This document shows, piece after piece, positions 56,169 to 63,178 of a stretch of DNA of 64,000 nt. The translations under genes and the position numbers were made by a program. The stretch spans positions 33,670-97,669 of the forward strand of contig JAUTXP010000003.1 of the NCBI GenBank assembly GCA_030837965.1, read 5' to 3'. The notes below the pieces were generated by a model that was not told where the DNA came from, did not search any database, and was given only the letters and a program-made list of their open reading frames with translations. Source of the stretch: Acidimicrobiaceae bacterium. Its GTDB lineage: Bacteria; Actinomycetota; Acidimicrobiia; Acidimicrobiales; JAUTXP01. Within the stretch, counting starts at the first letter, position 1; each line of letters opens with the position of its first letter.

Positions 56169-56429
56169 GTGGGGTCAACTGGGATGGCTCGCAAGGTGGA
56201 TGAGCTGGGGCGGATCGTGCTGCCGGTAGAGACCCGCCGGCTGTTCGGCATCAGTCCAGGCGACGCGTTGGAGATCAGCGTGGCCGACGGCGCCATCAAC
56301 TTGCGCAAGATCGAGCGGTCGTGCGTCTTCTGCGAAGGCGACCAAGACCTGCGCCAGTTCAAGGGAAAGCTGGTATGCGCAGGTTGTGCGGGCGGGCTTC
56401 AGTTCCCTGAAGTCAGCGCCACGTTGTAG
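56169..56429 (+). CDS. AbrB/MazE-type regulator with zinc-ribbon-like tail
   Basis: An 86-residue protein. Residues 1-48 are an AbrB swapped-hairpin DNA-binding domain; GSTGMARKVDELGRIVLPVE aligns with the start of Bacillus AbrB, which favours the GTG at 56169 over the ATG at 56184. The C-terminal part carries CVFC and CAGC pairs about 16 residues apart, absent from Bacillus AbrB, so a metal-bound ribbon is likely. It probably works as a transition-state-type transcription regulator. The 3' end overlaps the convergent rsmI gene by 31 bp. Confidence 0.85.
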   Translation: MGSTGMARKVDELGRIVLPVETRRLFGISPGDALEISVADGAINLRKIERSCVFCEGDQDLRQFKGKLVCAGCAGGLQFPEVSATL

Positions 56430-57277
56430 ACGACTCGTTTCGGGACCCGCAGCTCTGCGGCCACCGCGGCGATGGCGTCCTTCTTCGACTCGCCCGCGCC
56501 CTGATGCCGGACCAGCGCGTCGGCGATGTCCTGCTCGGTCGCGGGGCCGGGCGGCGGCGCCCCGTCCAGCACGATGACGTATTCGCCCCTCGGCTCATGG
56601 GCCTCGACGTGCTCGACCGCGCCGGCCAGCGAGCCCCTGAACACCTCTTCGTGGAGCTTGGTCAGCTCGCGGGCCAAGGCGACTCGACGCAAGGGCCCGC
56701 ACGCGTCGGCCAGGTCGCGCACGGTCTGGGCCACGCGGTGCGGCGCCTCGTAGAGGACGGTGGTCCGAGGCTCATCGGCTACGGCTTGAAGGCGCTCGCT
56801 CCTGCCTGAGCCTTTGCGGGGGAGGAAGCCCTCGAACACGAACCGATGACTGGGCAGCCCACTGACCACCAGGCCCGCCAGCGCGGCCGACGGGCCGGGC
56901 ACGACCTCGATGAGGTGGTTGGCGTTGGCCGCGGCGGCGACGATGCGCTCGCCTGGATCCGACACGCCGGGCATGCCCGCGTCGGTGACGACCGCAACCC
57001 GTTCGCCCTTGTCCAACAAGGCCAAAACCTGTCTGACCGCGGCCGCCTCGTTGTGGTCGGCCATGACCAGCAGGCGCTTGCCCGCGGTGGACACGCCCGC
57101 GGCTGACAGCAGCTTGCGCAGGTTGCGGGTGTCCTCGCAGGCGATGGTCTTGGCGTCGGTGAGCGCCTCGATGGCGCGCGGCGCCAGGTCGCCCAGGTTG
57201 CCGATGGGCGTGCCCACCAGGACGAGTCGACCTCGGCCGTCGTGGGCCACGTCGGGTGCAGTCTCGGCCTTGGTCAC
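56399..57277 (-). CDS. rsmI: 16S rRNA (cytidine(1402)-2'-O)-methyltransferase
   Basis: A 292-residue SAM-dependent enzyme of the tetrapyrrole methylase fold. Signature parts are LVLVGTPIGNLGDLAPRAI, CEDTRNLRKLLS, VAVVTDAGMPGVSDPG, VVPGPSAALAGLVVSGLP and FEGFLPRKG. It modifies C1402 in the ribosomal P site. The ATG at 57277 overlaps the DUF192 stop as ATGA. The C-terminal region SKKDAIAAVAAELRVPKRVVYN is the usual DNA/RNA-binding tail. Confidence 0.95.
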   Translation of the reverse strand: MTKAETAPDVAHDGRGRLVLVGTPIGNLGDLAPRAIEALTDAKTIACEDTRNLRKLLSAAGVSTAGKRLLVMADHNEAAAVRQVLALLDKGERVAVVTDAGMPGVSDPGERIVAAAANANHLIEVVPGPSAALAGLVVSGLPSHRFVFEGFLPRKGSGRSERLQAVADEPRTTVLYEAPHRVAQTVRDLADACGPLRRVALARELTKLHEEVFRGSLAGAVEHVEAHEPRGEYVIVLDGAPPPGPATEQDIADALVRHQGAGESKKDAIAAVAAELRVPKRVVYNVALTSGN

Positions 57278-57603
57278 CCTTTGACCTCGAGCGTGTCGCC
57301 GGGCCGAAGCCGCCAGCGTTCAAAGGCGCCTGCTTCGGCCTCGATCGCGCAGTGGGCTTTGAGCCGGGGCAGGCAGAGGCGGTGTCGGCGCAGGCAAAGC
57401 GTGGTCAGTACCACCATGTCTGCGTCACAGAAGGCCACGTCGATCGGGAAGCGCATGCCCACGGTGTGGACGGCCTTGGTGGACTCGATGAGCAGGGCCC
57501 CGTCGAGGCCGTCGCGTCCGAGCAGGCCTCGCAGCCGGCCTTTGAACGAGTCGGCCACCTCCAGAGCGGCCAGCACCTCGCCATCGCGGAGAAGCCAGGG
57601 CAT
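57274..57603 (-). CDS. DUF192 family protein
   Basis: A 109-residue DUF192 protein. The family pattern is visible in VADSFKGRLRGLLGRDGLDGALLI, KAVHTVGMRFPIDVAFCDAD, and LRPGDTLEVKG. The protein is made without a signal peptide, unlike many DUF192 members. Function is unknown. It is encoded 3 bp after ychF and overlaps rsmI by four bases, so these three are one transcript. Confidence 0.88.
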   Translation of the reverse strand: MPWLLRDGEVLAALEVADSFKGRLRGLLGRDGLDGALLIESTKAVHTVGMRFPIDVAFCDADMVVLTTLCLRRHRLCLPRLKAHCAIEAEAGAFERWRLRPGDTLEVKG

Positions 57604-57606
57604 GGG

Positions 57607-58686
57607 TCAGACGTTGAAGCGGATTTCGAGCACGTCGCCGTCGACGACCTCGTACTCCTTGCCCTCCACGCGCAGCCTGCCAACCTCCTTGGCCGCGTGC
57701 CACGAACCGAGTTCGAGCAACTCGTCCCAACGGATGACCTCGGCTCGGATGAACCCCCGTTGCAGGTCGGAGTGGATGACGCCTGCGCATTCGGGCGCCT
57801 TGGCCCCGGCCCTGAACGTCCAGGCCCGCGACTCCTTGTCGCCGGTGGTCAAGAACGTGCGCCTGCCCAGCAGGTGGTAGGCCGCCCGGGCCACGCGGGG
57901 CAGCGCCCCCTCGCCCAGGCCGAGCCCTTCGAGCAGCTCGGTGCGCTCAGCAGGGTCGAGCTGCGCGGCCTCGGCTTCGAGTTGCACGCTGACCGCCACG
58001 ACGTCGTCTGCGTTGAGCTCCAAAGCGTCGGCGACCTCCTTGGAGCGGGCGTCGGCCTCGCCCACTTGGTCCTCGCCCAGATTGATCACCGGGAGAACGG
58101 GCTTGTTGGTCAACAGGAAGAAGGGCTTCAGCGCGGCCCGCTGCTCGGCGTCGAGCGGGCTGCGGTAGATCGGTGTGCCCCCTTGCAACGTGGTCTGGGC
58201 CGCTTCGAGCGCGGCCACCTCGCCCAGCAGGGTCTTGTCGGACTTCGCCGCCTTGCGCCGCTTGTCGATCTGGTTGTCGACCGTCGCCGCGTCGGCCAGC
58301 ACCAGTTCGAGTTCGAGGATCTGAAGGTCGTCCAAGGGGTCGTGGCCGCCAACCACGTTCTCGTCCTCGAAGGCCCGCAGCACGAGGCAGACGGCGTCGG
58401 CCTCTCTGATGCCGGCGAGGAAGCGGTTGCCCAACCCCTCGCCCGTGGACGCGCCTGCGACCAGTCCGGCGATGTCGACGAACTCGACGGTGGCCTGCAC
58501 CGTCTTCTTGCTCTTGCTCATCTCGCTCAGCTTGAGCAGGCGGTCGTCGGGGACCTGGGCCACGCCCACGTTGGTCTCGGTGGTGGAGAAGGGGTGGGGT
58601 GCGACGGGCGCGCTGGCGCCGGTGAGGGCGTTGAAGAGGGATGACTTGCCCGCGTTGGGCAGGCCGACGATGCCGAGGCGCTCCAT
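57607..58686 (-). CDS. ychF: Redox-regulated ATPase YchF
   Basis: A 359-residue OBG-family P-loop protein. G1 is GLPNAGKSSLFNAL, G3 DIAGLVAGASTGEGLGN, the nucleotide-specificity motif is NLGED in place of NKxD, and the C-terminal TGS domain has WTFRAGAKAPECAGVIHSDLQRGFIRAEV. YchF binds ATP in preference to GTP, associates with ribosomes and affects oxidative-stress response. The ATG at 58686 heads the ychF-DUF192-rsmI transcript. The divergent bL37 gene starts 82 bp away. Confidence 0.96.
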   Translation of the reverse strand: MERLGIVGLPNAGKSSLFNALTGASAPVAPHPFSTTETNVGVAQVPDDRLLKLSEMSKSKKTVQATVEFVDIAGLVAGASTGEGLGNRFLAGIREADAVCLVLRAFEDENVVGGHDPLDDLQILELELVLADAATVDNQIDKRRKAAKSDKTLLGEVAALEAAQTTLQGGTPIYRSPLDAEQRAALKPFFLLTNKPVLPVINLGEDQVGEADARSKEVADALELNADDVVAVSVQLEAEAAQLDPAERTELLEGLGLGEGALPRVARAAYHLLGRRTFLTTGDKESRAWTFRAGAKAPECAGVIHSDLQRGFIRAEVIRWDELLELGSWHAAKEVGRLRVEGKEYEVVDGDVLEIRFNV

Positions 58687-58767
58687 GGTTCGACGTGCCT
58701 ACGCGGGCCGGGCCGGGGTGCGCTCCATTCGTCGGAGGCTATCGCCCGCCGCTACCCTCTCCCCCTC

Positions 58768-58851
58768 ATGTCGAAGAAGACCAACAAGCGCAAGCTGCGC
58801 TCCAAGAAGAAGGCCAATCACGGCAAGAAGCCCAACTGCGGGCGAGGCTGA
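58768..58851 (+). CDS. 50S ribosomal protein bL37
   Basis: A 27-residue basic protein: MSKKTNKRKLRSKKKANH followed by GKKPNCGRG. The KANHGKKPN segment matches bL37, a small 50S protein first seen in mycobacterial ribosome structures. The ATG at 58768 follows CCCCCTC with no ribosome-binding site, so leaderless translation is possible. The stop lies within the first unit of a 26-bp tandem repeat. It is divergent from ychF. Confidence 0.9.
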   Translation: MSKKTNKRKLRSKKKANHGKKPNCGRG

Positions 58852-58907
58852 CGCTTCGCCGGTCGGGGTCTTGCTGACGCTTCGCCGGTCGGGGTCTTGC
58901 TGACGCT
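58847..58907 (+). repeat. 26-bp tandem repeat, two full units and a partial
   Basis: Units at 58847-58872 and 58873-58898 are identical; a third begins at 58899 and matches for 9 bases. The repeat starts at the last codon of bL37 and holds the TTG start of the next gene. A duplication of the bL37 gene end is the likely origin. Confidence 0.92.
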
Positions 58908-59490
58908 CGCGGTTGGCGACCCGGCTGCGGTCTGGGACGATCTCGGTTTCGAGGTCGACGGCGGGTGTTGTGTCGTCGGGGGCGTGTGCTTTGCGCTGGG
59001 GGCGCAGGGCCGTGGGGTGCGAGCCTGGTCGCTGGCCGCCATCGACGGCCTGCGAACGTGCGACCCTGCTTCCTCAAGGCCGGCTGCCACGAATGGCCCG
59101 GCGGCGGGCCGACATCCGAACGGCGTGGTCGGCCTGGACCATCTGGTCTTGACCACGCCCGACCACGTGCGCACCCTCGACGCCTTCGCGGCCGAGGGCT
59201 GGGACCTGCGCCGGGTGCGCGAGACCGACACCTACGGCACGCCCATGCGGCAAGGCTTCTTCAAGATCGACTCGGTCGTGCTGGAGGTGGTCGGCCCGGC
59301 CGAACCCACGGGCGATGGGCCGGCCCGCTTCTGGGGCCTGGCCTTCACGTCCGACGACCTGGACGCCACCGCGGCCTGGCTCGGGCCTCGCGTGCATCCG
59401 GCGAAAGCCGCCGTCCAACCCGGCCGCCGCATCGCCACGTTGGACCGCGACGCGGGCTCCACTGTGCCCATCGCCTTCATGTCCCGCTAA
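58897..59490 (+). CDS. Glyoxalase-like (VOC) domain protein
   Basis: A 197-residue protein with two VOC modules of the glyoxalase/bleomycin-resistance fold. The second module is clear: VVGLDHLVLTTPDHVRTLDAFAAEG, MRQGFFKIDSVVLEVVGP and WGLAFTSDDLDATAAWLG, with His and Glu in metal-ligand positions. The N-terminal module is less conserved. The TTG at 58897 lies in the second unit of the 26-bp repeat and gives the expected TLAVGDPAAVWDDLGF opening. The substrate is unknown. Confidence 0.82.
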   Translation: MLTLAVGDPAAVWDDLGFEVDGGCCVVGGVCFALGAQGRGVRAWSLAAIDGLRTCDPASSRPAATNGPAAGRHPNGVVGLDHLVLTTPDHVRTLDAFAAEGWDLRRVRETDTYGTPMRQGFFKIDSVVLEVVGPAEPTGDGPARFWGLAFTSDDLDATAAWLGPRVHPAKAAVQPGRRIATLDRDAGSTVPIAFMSR

Positions 59491-59676
59491 GCCGGGCCAC
59501 ACAAGACGTTCGGCCCGAAAAAAGCCGACACGACGTCCACACCCCGGCGTAGTACAGAAAAAATAGACGAGGGCGGTTGTGTGCGCCCCTTTTTGTGGAA
59601 CTCTCCTCGTTCGATAGAAGCGGCCTTCCATGGCGCCTCTCGGCACTTGTGGAAAAGGCTCTTTGGAGAGAAATCC

Positions 59677-60855
59677 ATGGACCGAGATGTCGATAGAAGG
59701 CATAAGGGGCGGGACCGACACCCGAAAGGTCGTCGCCTCCTGGCACTAGCCGTCGGGATCATTGCCCTCGCTGGCGCGCTCAACACCTCCGTCGCCCCAG
59801 TCAGTGCTGCCGCACCTGATCGACAGTTGCCTCTTGTGAGCCCGCTCACCTATTTGATTAACGGGCTTTACTCGCAGTCGTTTTCGGTGGCCGCAGCAGG
59901 ATGGGCCGACGGGTCGTTGCAAGTCGATGACCTCCAAGGGGTCTTCAGCCTGCAATCGCAGCCTGGCAACAACGATCGCTATATGACGGCTGACGGCCCT
60001 GCGGCCTGCCCAGCCAGCGCCTTGGCCTGCGCCACCCTCGGGTGCAAGGACAACACCATCGCCTTTCCCAATCGCTGCACGCTCACGGTCATCACTGATC
60101 CCACTCGGATCAATTGGTATCAGGGCAGCGGGACTCCTCCGAACGGCTATGCAGACCTTTGGGGGACGCTGGCGCATGAGAAGACGCACTGGGCCGGGTG
60201 CGGTCACTCCACCATCGCCTTGGAAAGCGATGGCTTGGCCACGCCGACCATGCGCAACCAAGGCGGCACGGTCGACGATCGCACGCTCCAACAGGACGAC
60301 ATCAACTGCATTCGGGGCGCACGACTCGGAAGCAACCGAAATGTGGCCGCGAACGGCGGGCTCGGCAATGTCCGCAACGAGTGGGGCGGGTTCAACCGAA
60401 CGATGTGGCAGATCGGCGGCGCGGGCGTCACCGGGCCCACCACGGGCACGGCCTGGTGGGGGTCGAACTACGGCGTTGGAGGCACTCCAGGCATTCAGAT
60501 GATGAGCGGCGGCGGGGCGACTGGCCCCGTCAACCTGCATCAGGTCTTGTCCGATATCGGAAGTGATGCGGGTCACAACGGTTGGTACATCTCCCGACCC
60601 CACCGGTTCAACAGCGCGATCTACGAGGCGGGCGTGTCGCCGTTCTTCGCCAACGTCATCGTGACCGAGGGGAACGCCCAGTCCGCAGTCGTGTTGGCCA
60701 ACATCTACTGCAATTTCGTGTGGAATGGCTGGACGACGTGCGACTCGGGCTGGTTCACCGCAACCACGGGGACGTATACCGCGGCCGTCTACAACGGGAG
60801 TCAGCAGGCGGGCAACATCCTCGCCGTCGACAACCTGAACGTGGTCATCCAATGA
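59677..60855 (+). CDS. Secreted metzincin-type (matrixin-like) metalloprotease
   Basis: A 392-residue exported protein. A long basic N-region and a hydrophobic core end near APVSAA (about 45). The zinc motif HEKTHWAGCGH (H167, E168, H171, G174, H177) fits HExxHxxGxxH, a Met-turn is likely at M192 in TPTMRNQ, and LQQDDINCIRG resembles the helix end of matrixins. Residues 225-392 form a Trp/Gly/Asn-rich beta domain with two cysteines, probably for binding. The ATG at 59677 has GGAGAG six bases upstream; an in-frame ATG-like start at 59581 lacks this. It is co-translated with the lipoprotein gene after it. Confidence 0.85.
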   Translation: MDRDVDRRHKGRDRHPKGRRLLALAVGIIALAGALNTSVAPVSAAAPDRQLPLVSPLTYLINGLYSQSFSVAAAGWADGSLQVDDLQGVFSLQSQPGNNDRYMTADGPAACPASALACATLGCKDNTIAFPNRCTLTVITDPTRINWYQGSGTPPNGYADLWGTLAHEKTHWAGCGHSTIALESDGLATPTMRNQGGTVDDRTLQQDDINCIRGARLGSNRNVAANGGLGNVRNEWGGFNRTMWQIGGAGVTGPTTGTAWWGSNYGVGGTPGIQMMSGGGATGPVNLHQVLSDIGSDAGHNGWYISRPHRFNSAIYEAGVSPFFANVIVTEGNAQSAVVLANIYCNFVWNGWTTCDSGWFTATTGTYTAAVYNGSQQAGNILAVDNLNVVIQ

Positions 60856-61610
60856 CGACCGCCCAAGGCGTCTCGCGCAGGGCGGCCGTGCTCACGACCG
60901 TCGTCGCTCTCGTGCTGTCGTTGGCAGGCGCGTGCACCAAGGACAGCCAATCGCCAGCGCGGCTTGTGGCCGAGCGCAAGAAGGTGACGCCGGTCGACGA
61001 CACCGTTCGTTTCGATGGCGTCAACGCCTTGGCGTGCACCACGCAGCTTGCCGTGGTCGCAACCGTGACTAGCGTCCAGGCCCCGTACAAGACCACGTAC
61101 ACCCTCGCGCGTGACCCCCAGACGCCGGAGACCAGCGTCGAGAAGCTCATTCAAGACGTCGACGTGCGAGTGGAGCGCGTGGCTTTCGACAACTCCTCCG
61201 CCACGCCCCCGTGCGGCGGCCGGCCCGGGCCGGTGGTGTCTGCGTCCGTGGGCCAAAGCCTCAGCATCGCTGCGGAGCAAGAAGGCGACGCCGTACAGGC
61301 CGCATCCGGCGGTGTGATCGCAGAGAATCAGCGCAGCGGTTCTTTCGCGGCGGGCGACCGGGTCTTCTTGCTGCTTCGCCAATTCGACAGGTTCCCCGGC
61401 CCCAACGGCTCCACTCGACGAGCCCTCACGTTGGTCAGCGGGTGGCAGGGGCACTGGACCGTGAACGGGGTCATGGCTGCCAACGCCGACGGCCGTCAGG
61501 CGCCGCTCGAAGGCTTGATCCAACGGCTCAAACAAGAGCAAGCCAAGGGACGGCATCCGGAGAACGATCCCGGAACGGAGACCAACCCTGCCGCCCCGGC
61601 CAAGCCATAA
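60852..61610 (+). CDS. Probable lipoprotein, unknown
   Basis: A 252-residue protein with a signal peptide ending in LSLAGAC (weak lipobox, Cys near residue 29). The body is beta-rich with LACTTQLAVVATVTSVQAPYKTTY and GDRVFLLLRQFDRFPG; no family is recognised. The tail is charged and Pro-rich. The ATG at 60852 overlaps the metalloprotease stop as ATGA, so the two are translated together. A role as partner or inhibitor of the protease is possible but only inferred from linkage. Confidence 0.78.
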   Translation: MTTAQGVSRRAAVLTTVVALVLSLAGACTKDSQSPARLVAERKKVTPVDDTVRFDGVNALACTTQLAVVATVTSVQAPYKTTYTLARDPQTPETSVEKLIQDVDVRVERVAFDNSSATPPCGGRPGPVVSASVGQSLSIAAEQEGDAVQAASGGVIAENQRSGSFAAGDRVFLLLRQFDRFPGPNGSTRRALTLVSGWQGHWTVNGVMAANADGRQAPLEGLIQRLKQEQAKGRHPENDPGTETNPAAPAKP

Positions 61611-61649
61611 GTCCGTTGTTGGGGTGGGTCGCAAAGAAGGGGGTGCAAC

Positions 61650-62258
61650 GTGCGAAGAGTGGATGTGGTGATGCAGCCGTTGTTGGCGATCACCGTCGGG
61701 CTGGCCCTGGCTGGCTGTGGCCGCGGATCGTCGGCGACGTCGGCCCGGATGCACGACGATGAGAGTGCTGCGACCCACGGCACGTCGCCGGCAGCCCAGC
61801 CCGGGGTGCCTGTCAGCCCGAGTCCTGAAGGACCGCGACCGCAAGGCGTGAAGGCCACGTCCGACACTTCTGCGCCATCAGTCGTTAGCTCACGCAAGGG
61901 CGCCTCGGCGCCACCCCCTCCCCAGGAAGCACCGCCGCCCACTGTCCCCAACGTGCCCGTCCGGGCCAGTCTCGACAATGCGTGCGCGACCCCGGGCGGC
62001 ACGCAGGGTCTCGGTATCTCGACGACGCCGAACGACCAGGTGTATTTCAGCACCGAGTACTCGGATCACACGAACGAGAACATCGCCAGCAGGGGCTACC
62101 AGGAGGGCTACGGGCCAGGTCGAGCCGACGGGACCGGCGCGTTCCACGTCACGTGGCGCGTGCCTGTCAACGCGCCTCTCGGCTCGGCCGTGGTCCACTA
62201 CATCGCGGCCTATGCGGGCCACACCGTCCAGTTCACGATCGCGGCCGTCTGCCCGTGA
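61650..62258 (+). CDS. Lipoprotein, unknown
   Basis: A 202-residue lipoprotein. The lipobox LALAGC places the lipid on C23. A Ser/Pro/Thr-rich linker (about 30-105) leads to a small beta domain with NDQVYFSTEYSDHTNENIASRGYQEGYGPGRADG and HVTWRVPVNAPLGSAVVHYIA, resembling an Ig-like fold. The GTG at 61650 lies 39 bp after the previous stop. It completes the protease-lipoprotein cluster and ends 2 bp before palindrome copy 5. Confidence 0.8.
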   Translation: MRRVDVVMQPLLAITVGLALAGCGRGSSATSARMHDDESAATHGTSPAAQPGVPVSPSPEGPRPQGVKATSDTSAPSVVSSRKGASAPPPPQEAPPPTVPNVPVRASLDNACATPGGTQGLGISTTPNDQVYFSTEYSDHTNENIASRGYQEGYGPGRADGTGAFHVTWRVPVNAPLGSAVVHYIAAYAGHTVQFTIAAVCP

Positions 62259-62259
62259 A

Positions 62260-62290
62260 CTTTTCCACAGCACCTGTTGCTGTGGAAAAG
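62260..62290. repeat. 31-bp palindrome, copy 5 of 5
   Basis: Same 13-bp arms with spacer CCTGT. It starts 2 bp after the lipoprotein stop and ends 27 bp before the convergent GDPD stop. Confidence 0.93.
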
Positions 62291-62316
62291 TCGAGGCGGG
62301 GCGCAAGACGGCGGGC

Positions 62317-63141
62317 TTAGCGGCGGGTGGCGAGCACCTGGGCCAGGACCGAGGGGCGGTCGGTGATGATCCCGTCCACGCCCAGGTCGAGCAGGCGCGC
62401 CATCTCGTCGGGCTCGTCGATGGTCCACACATGCACGGCCATGCCGGCGGCGTGGGCAGCGGCCACGAAGCGCTCGTCCACCACCACCGTGTCCTGAAAG
62501 GCGGGCGGCACCTGCAAGGCGGCGTAGCGCGCGCTGGCGAACAGCCCCGACGGCCCCGACGGCGTAACCCCCTCCTGCACGGCCTGCCAGAACTGGGCCG
62601 TGGCCAACGTCCCCGCCGAGATGGGCACGTCGGGCGCGAACGCCGAGAACCGGTCGGTGGCCAAGTCGAGGAACGAGGCCACGATCACGTCGTCCACCCG
62701 CCCGAACTCCCGCAGCAACGCGGCCAGGGCGCTCTCGTAGCCCGGCACATCGGGCGAGGTCTGCTTGATGTCGAGGTTGAGGATCACCCCGGCGAACTCC
62801 TCGAGCACCTCCCGGAGCGTGGCCACGCCCAACGACCGGTCCTCCGGTGCCCGGCCCGCCAACTCGGGCCAGGCCGCGGCGTTGTCGAGCGCCTGGACCT
62901 GGGCCAACGTCAGGTCGGCAATGCGCCCCGTCCCGTCGGTCGTGGCGTCCACCGTGGCGTCGTGGCACACCACCAACTCGCCGTCGCGAGTGGCGTGCAC
63001 GTCGAGCTCGATGGCGTCGGCCCCAGCCGCCAGTGCGGCCCGCATGGCGAACAGCGTGCTGGACGGCGCCTCCTTGGCCCCGCCCTGGTGGGCGTAGTTG
63101 AGGGGCCCGCGCCCCATCCACGGGTTTGCGCGCCGAGCCAC
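62317..63141 (-). CDS. Glycerophosphodiester phosphodiesterase
   Basis: A 274-residue TIM-barrel enzyme that splits glycerophosphodiesters into glycerol-3-phosphate and an alcohol. Core motifs are YAHQGGAKEAPSSTLFAM with the first catalytic His, ADAIELDVHATRDGELVVCHD with the metal Glu-Asp and second His, and NLDIKQT. The C-terminal VHVWTIDEPDEMARLLDLGVDGIITDRP is typical. The usual HRG is HQG here, a variant seen in some members. The GTG at 63141 is chosen before RRANPWMGRG. It is downstream of the PfkB kinase on the same strand. Confidence 0.93.
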   Translation of the reverse strand: MARRANPWMGRGPLNYAHQGGAKEAPSSTLFAMRAALAAGADAIELDVHATRDGELVVCHDATVDATTDGTGRIADLTLAQVQALDNAAAWPELAGRAPEDRSLGVATLREVLEEFAGVILNLDIKQTSPDVPGYESALAALLREFGRVDDVIVASFLDLATDRFSAFAPDVPISAGTLATAQFWQAVQEGVTPSGPSGLFASARYAALQVPPAFQDTVVVDERFVAAAHAAGMAVHVWTIDEPDEMARLLDLGVDGIITDRPSVLAQVLATRR

Positions 63142-63178
63142 GAAACGAACGTAGCCGCGCCCCCGAAGCCCGAGCCGA

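Noticed and set aside
59581..59676. Upstream in-frame start for the metalloprotease at 59581
   Set aside because: It would put 32 extra residues ahead of the signal peptide and lacks a ribosome-binding site. The ATG at 59677 has GGAGAG at the right distance.
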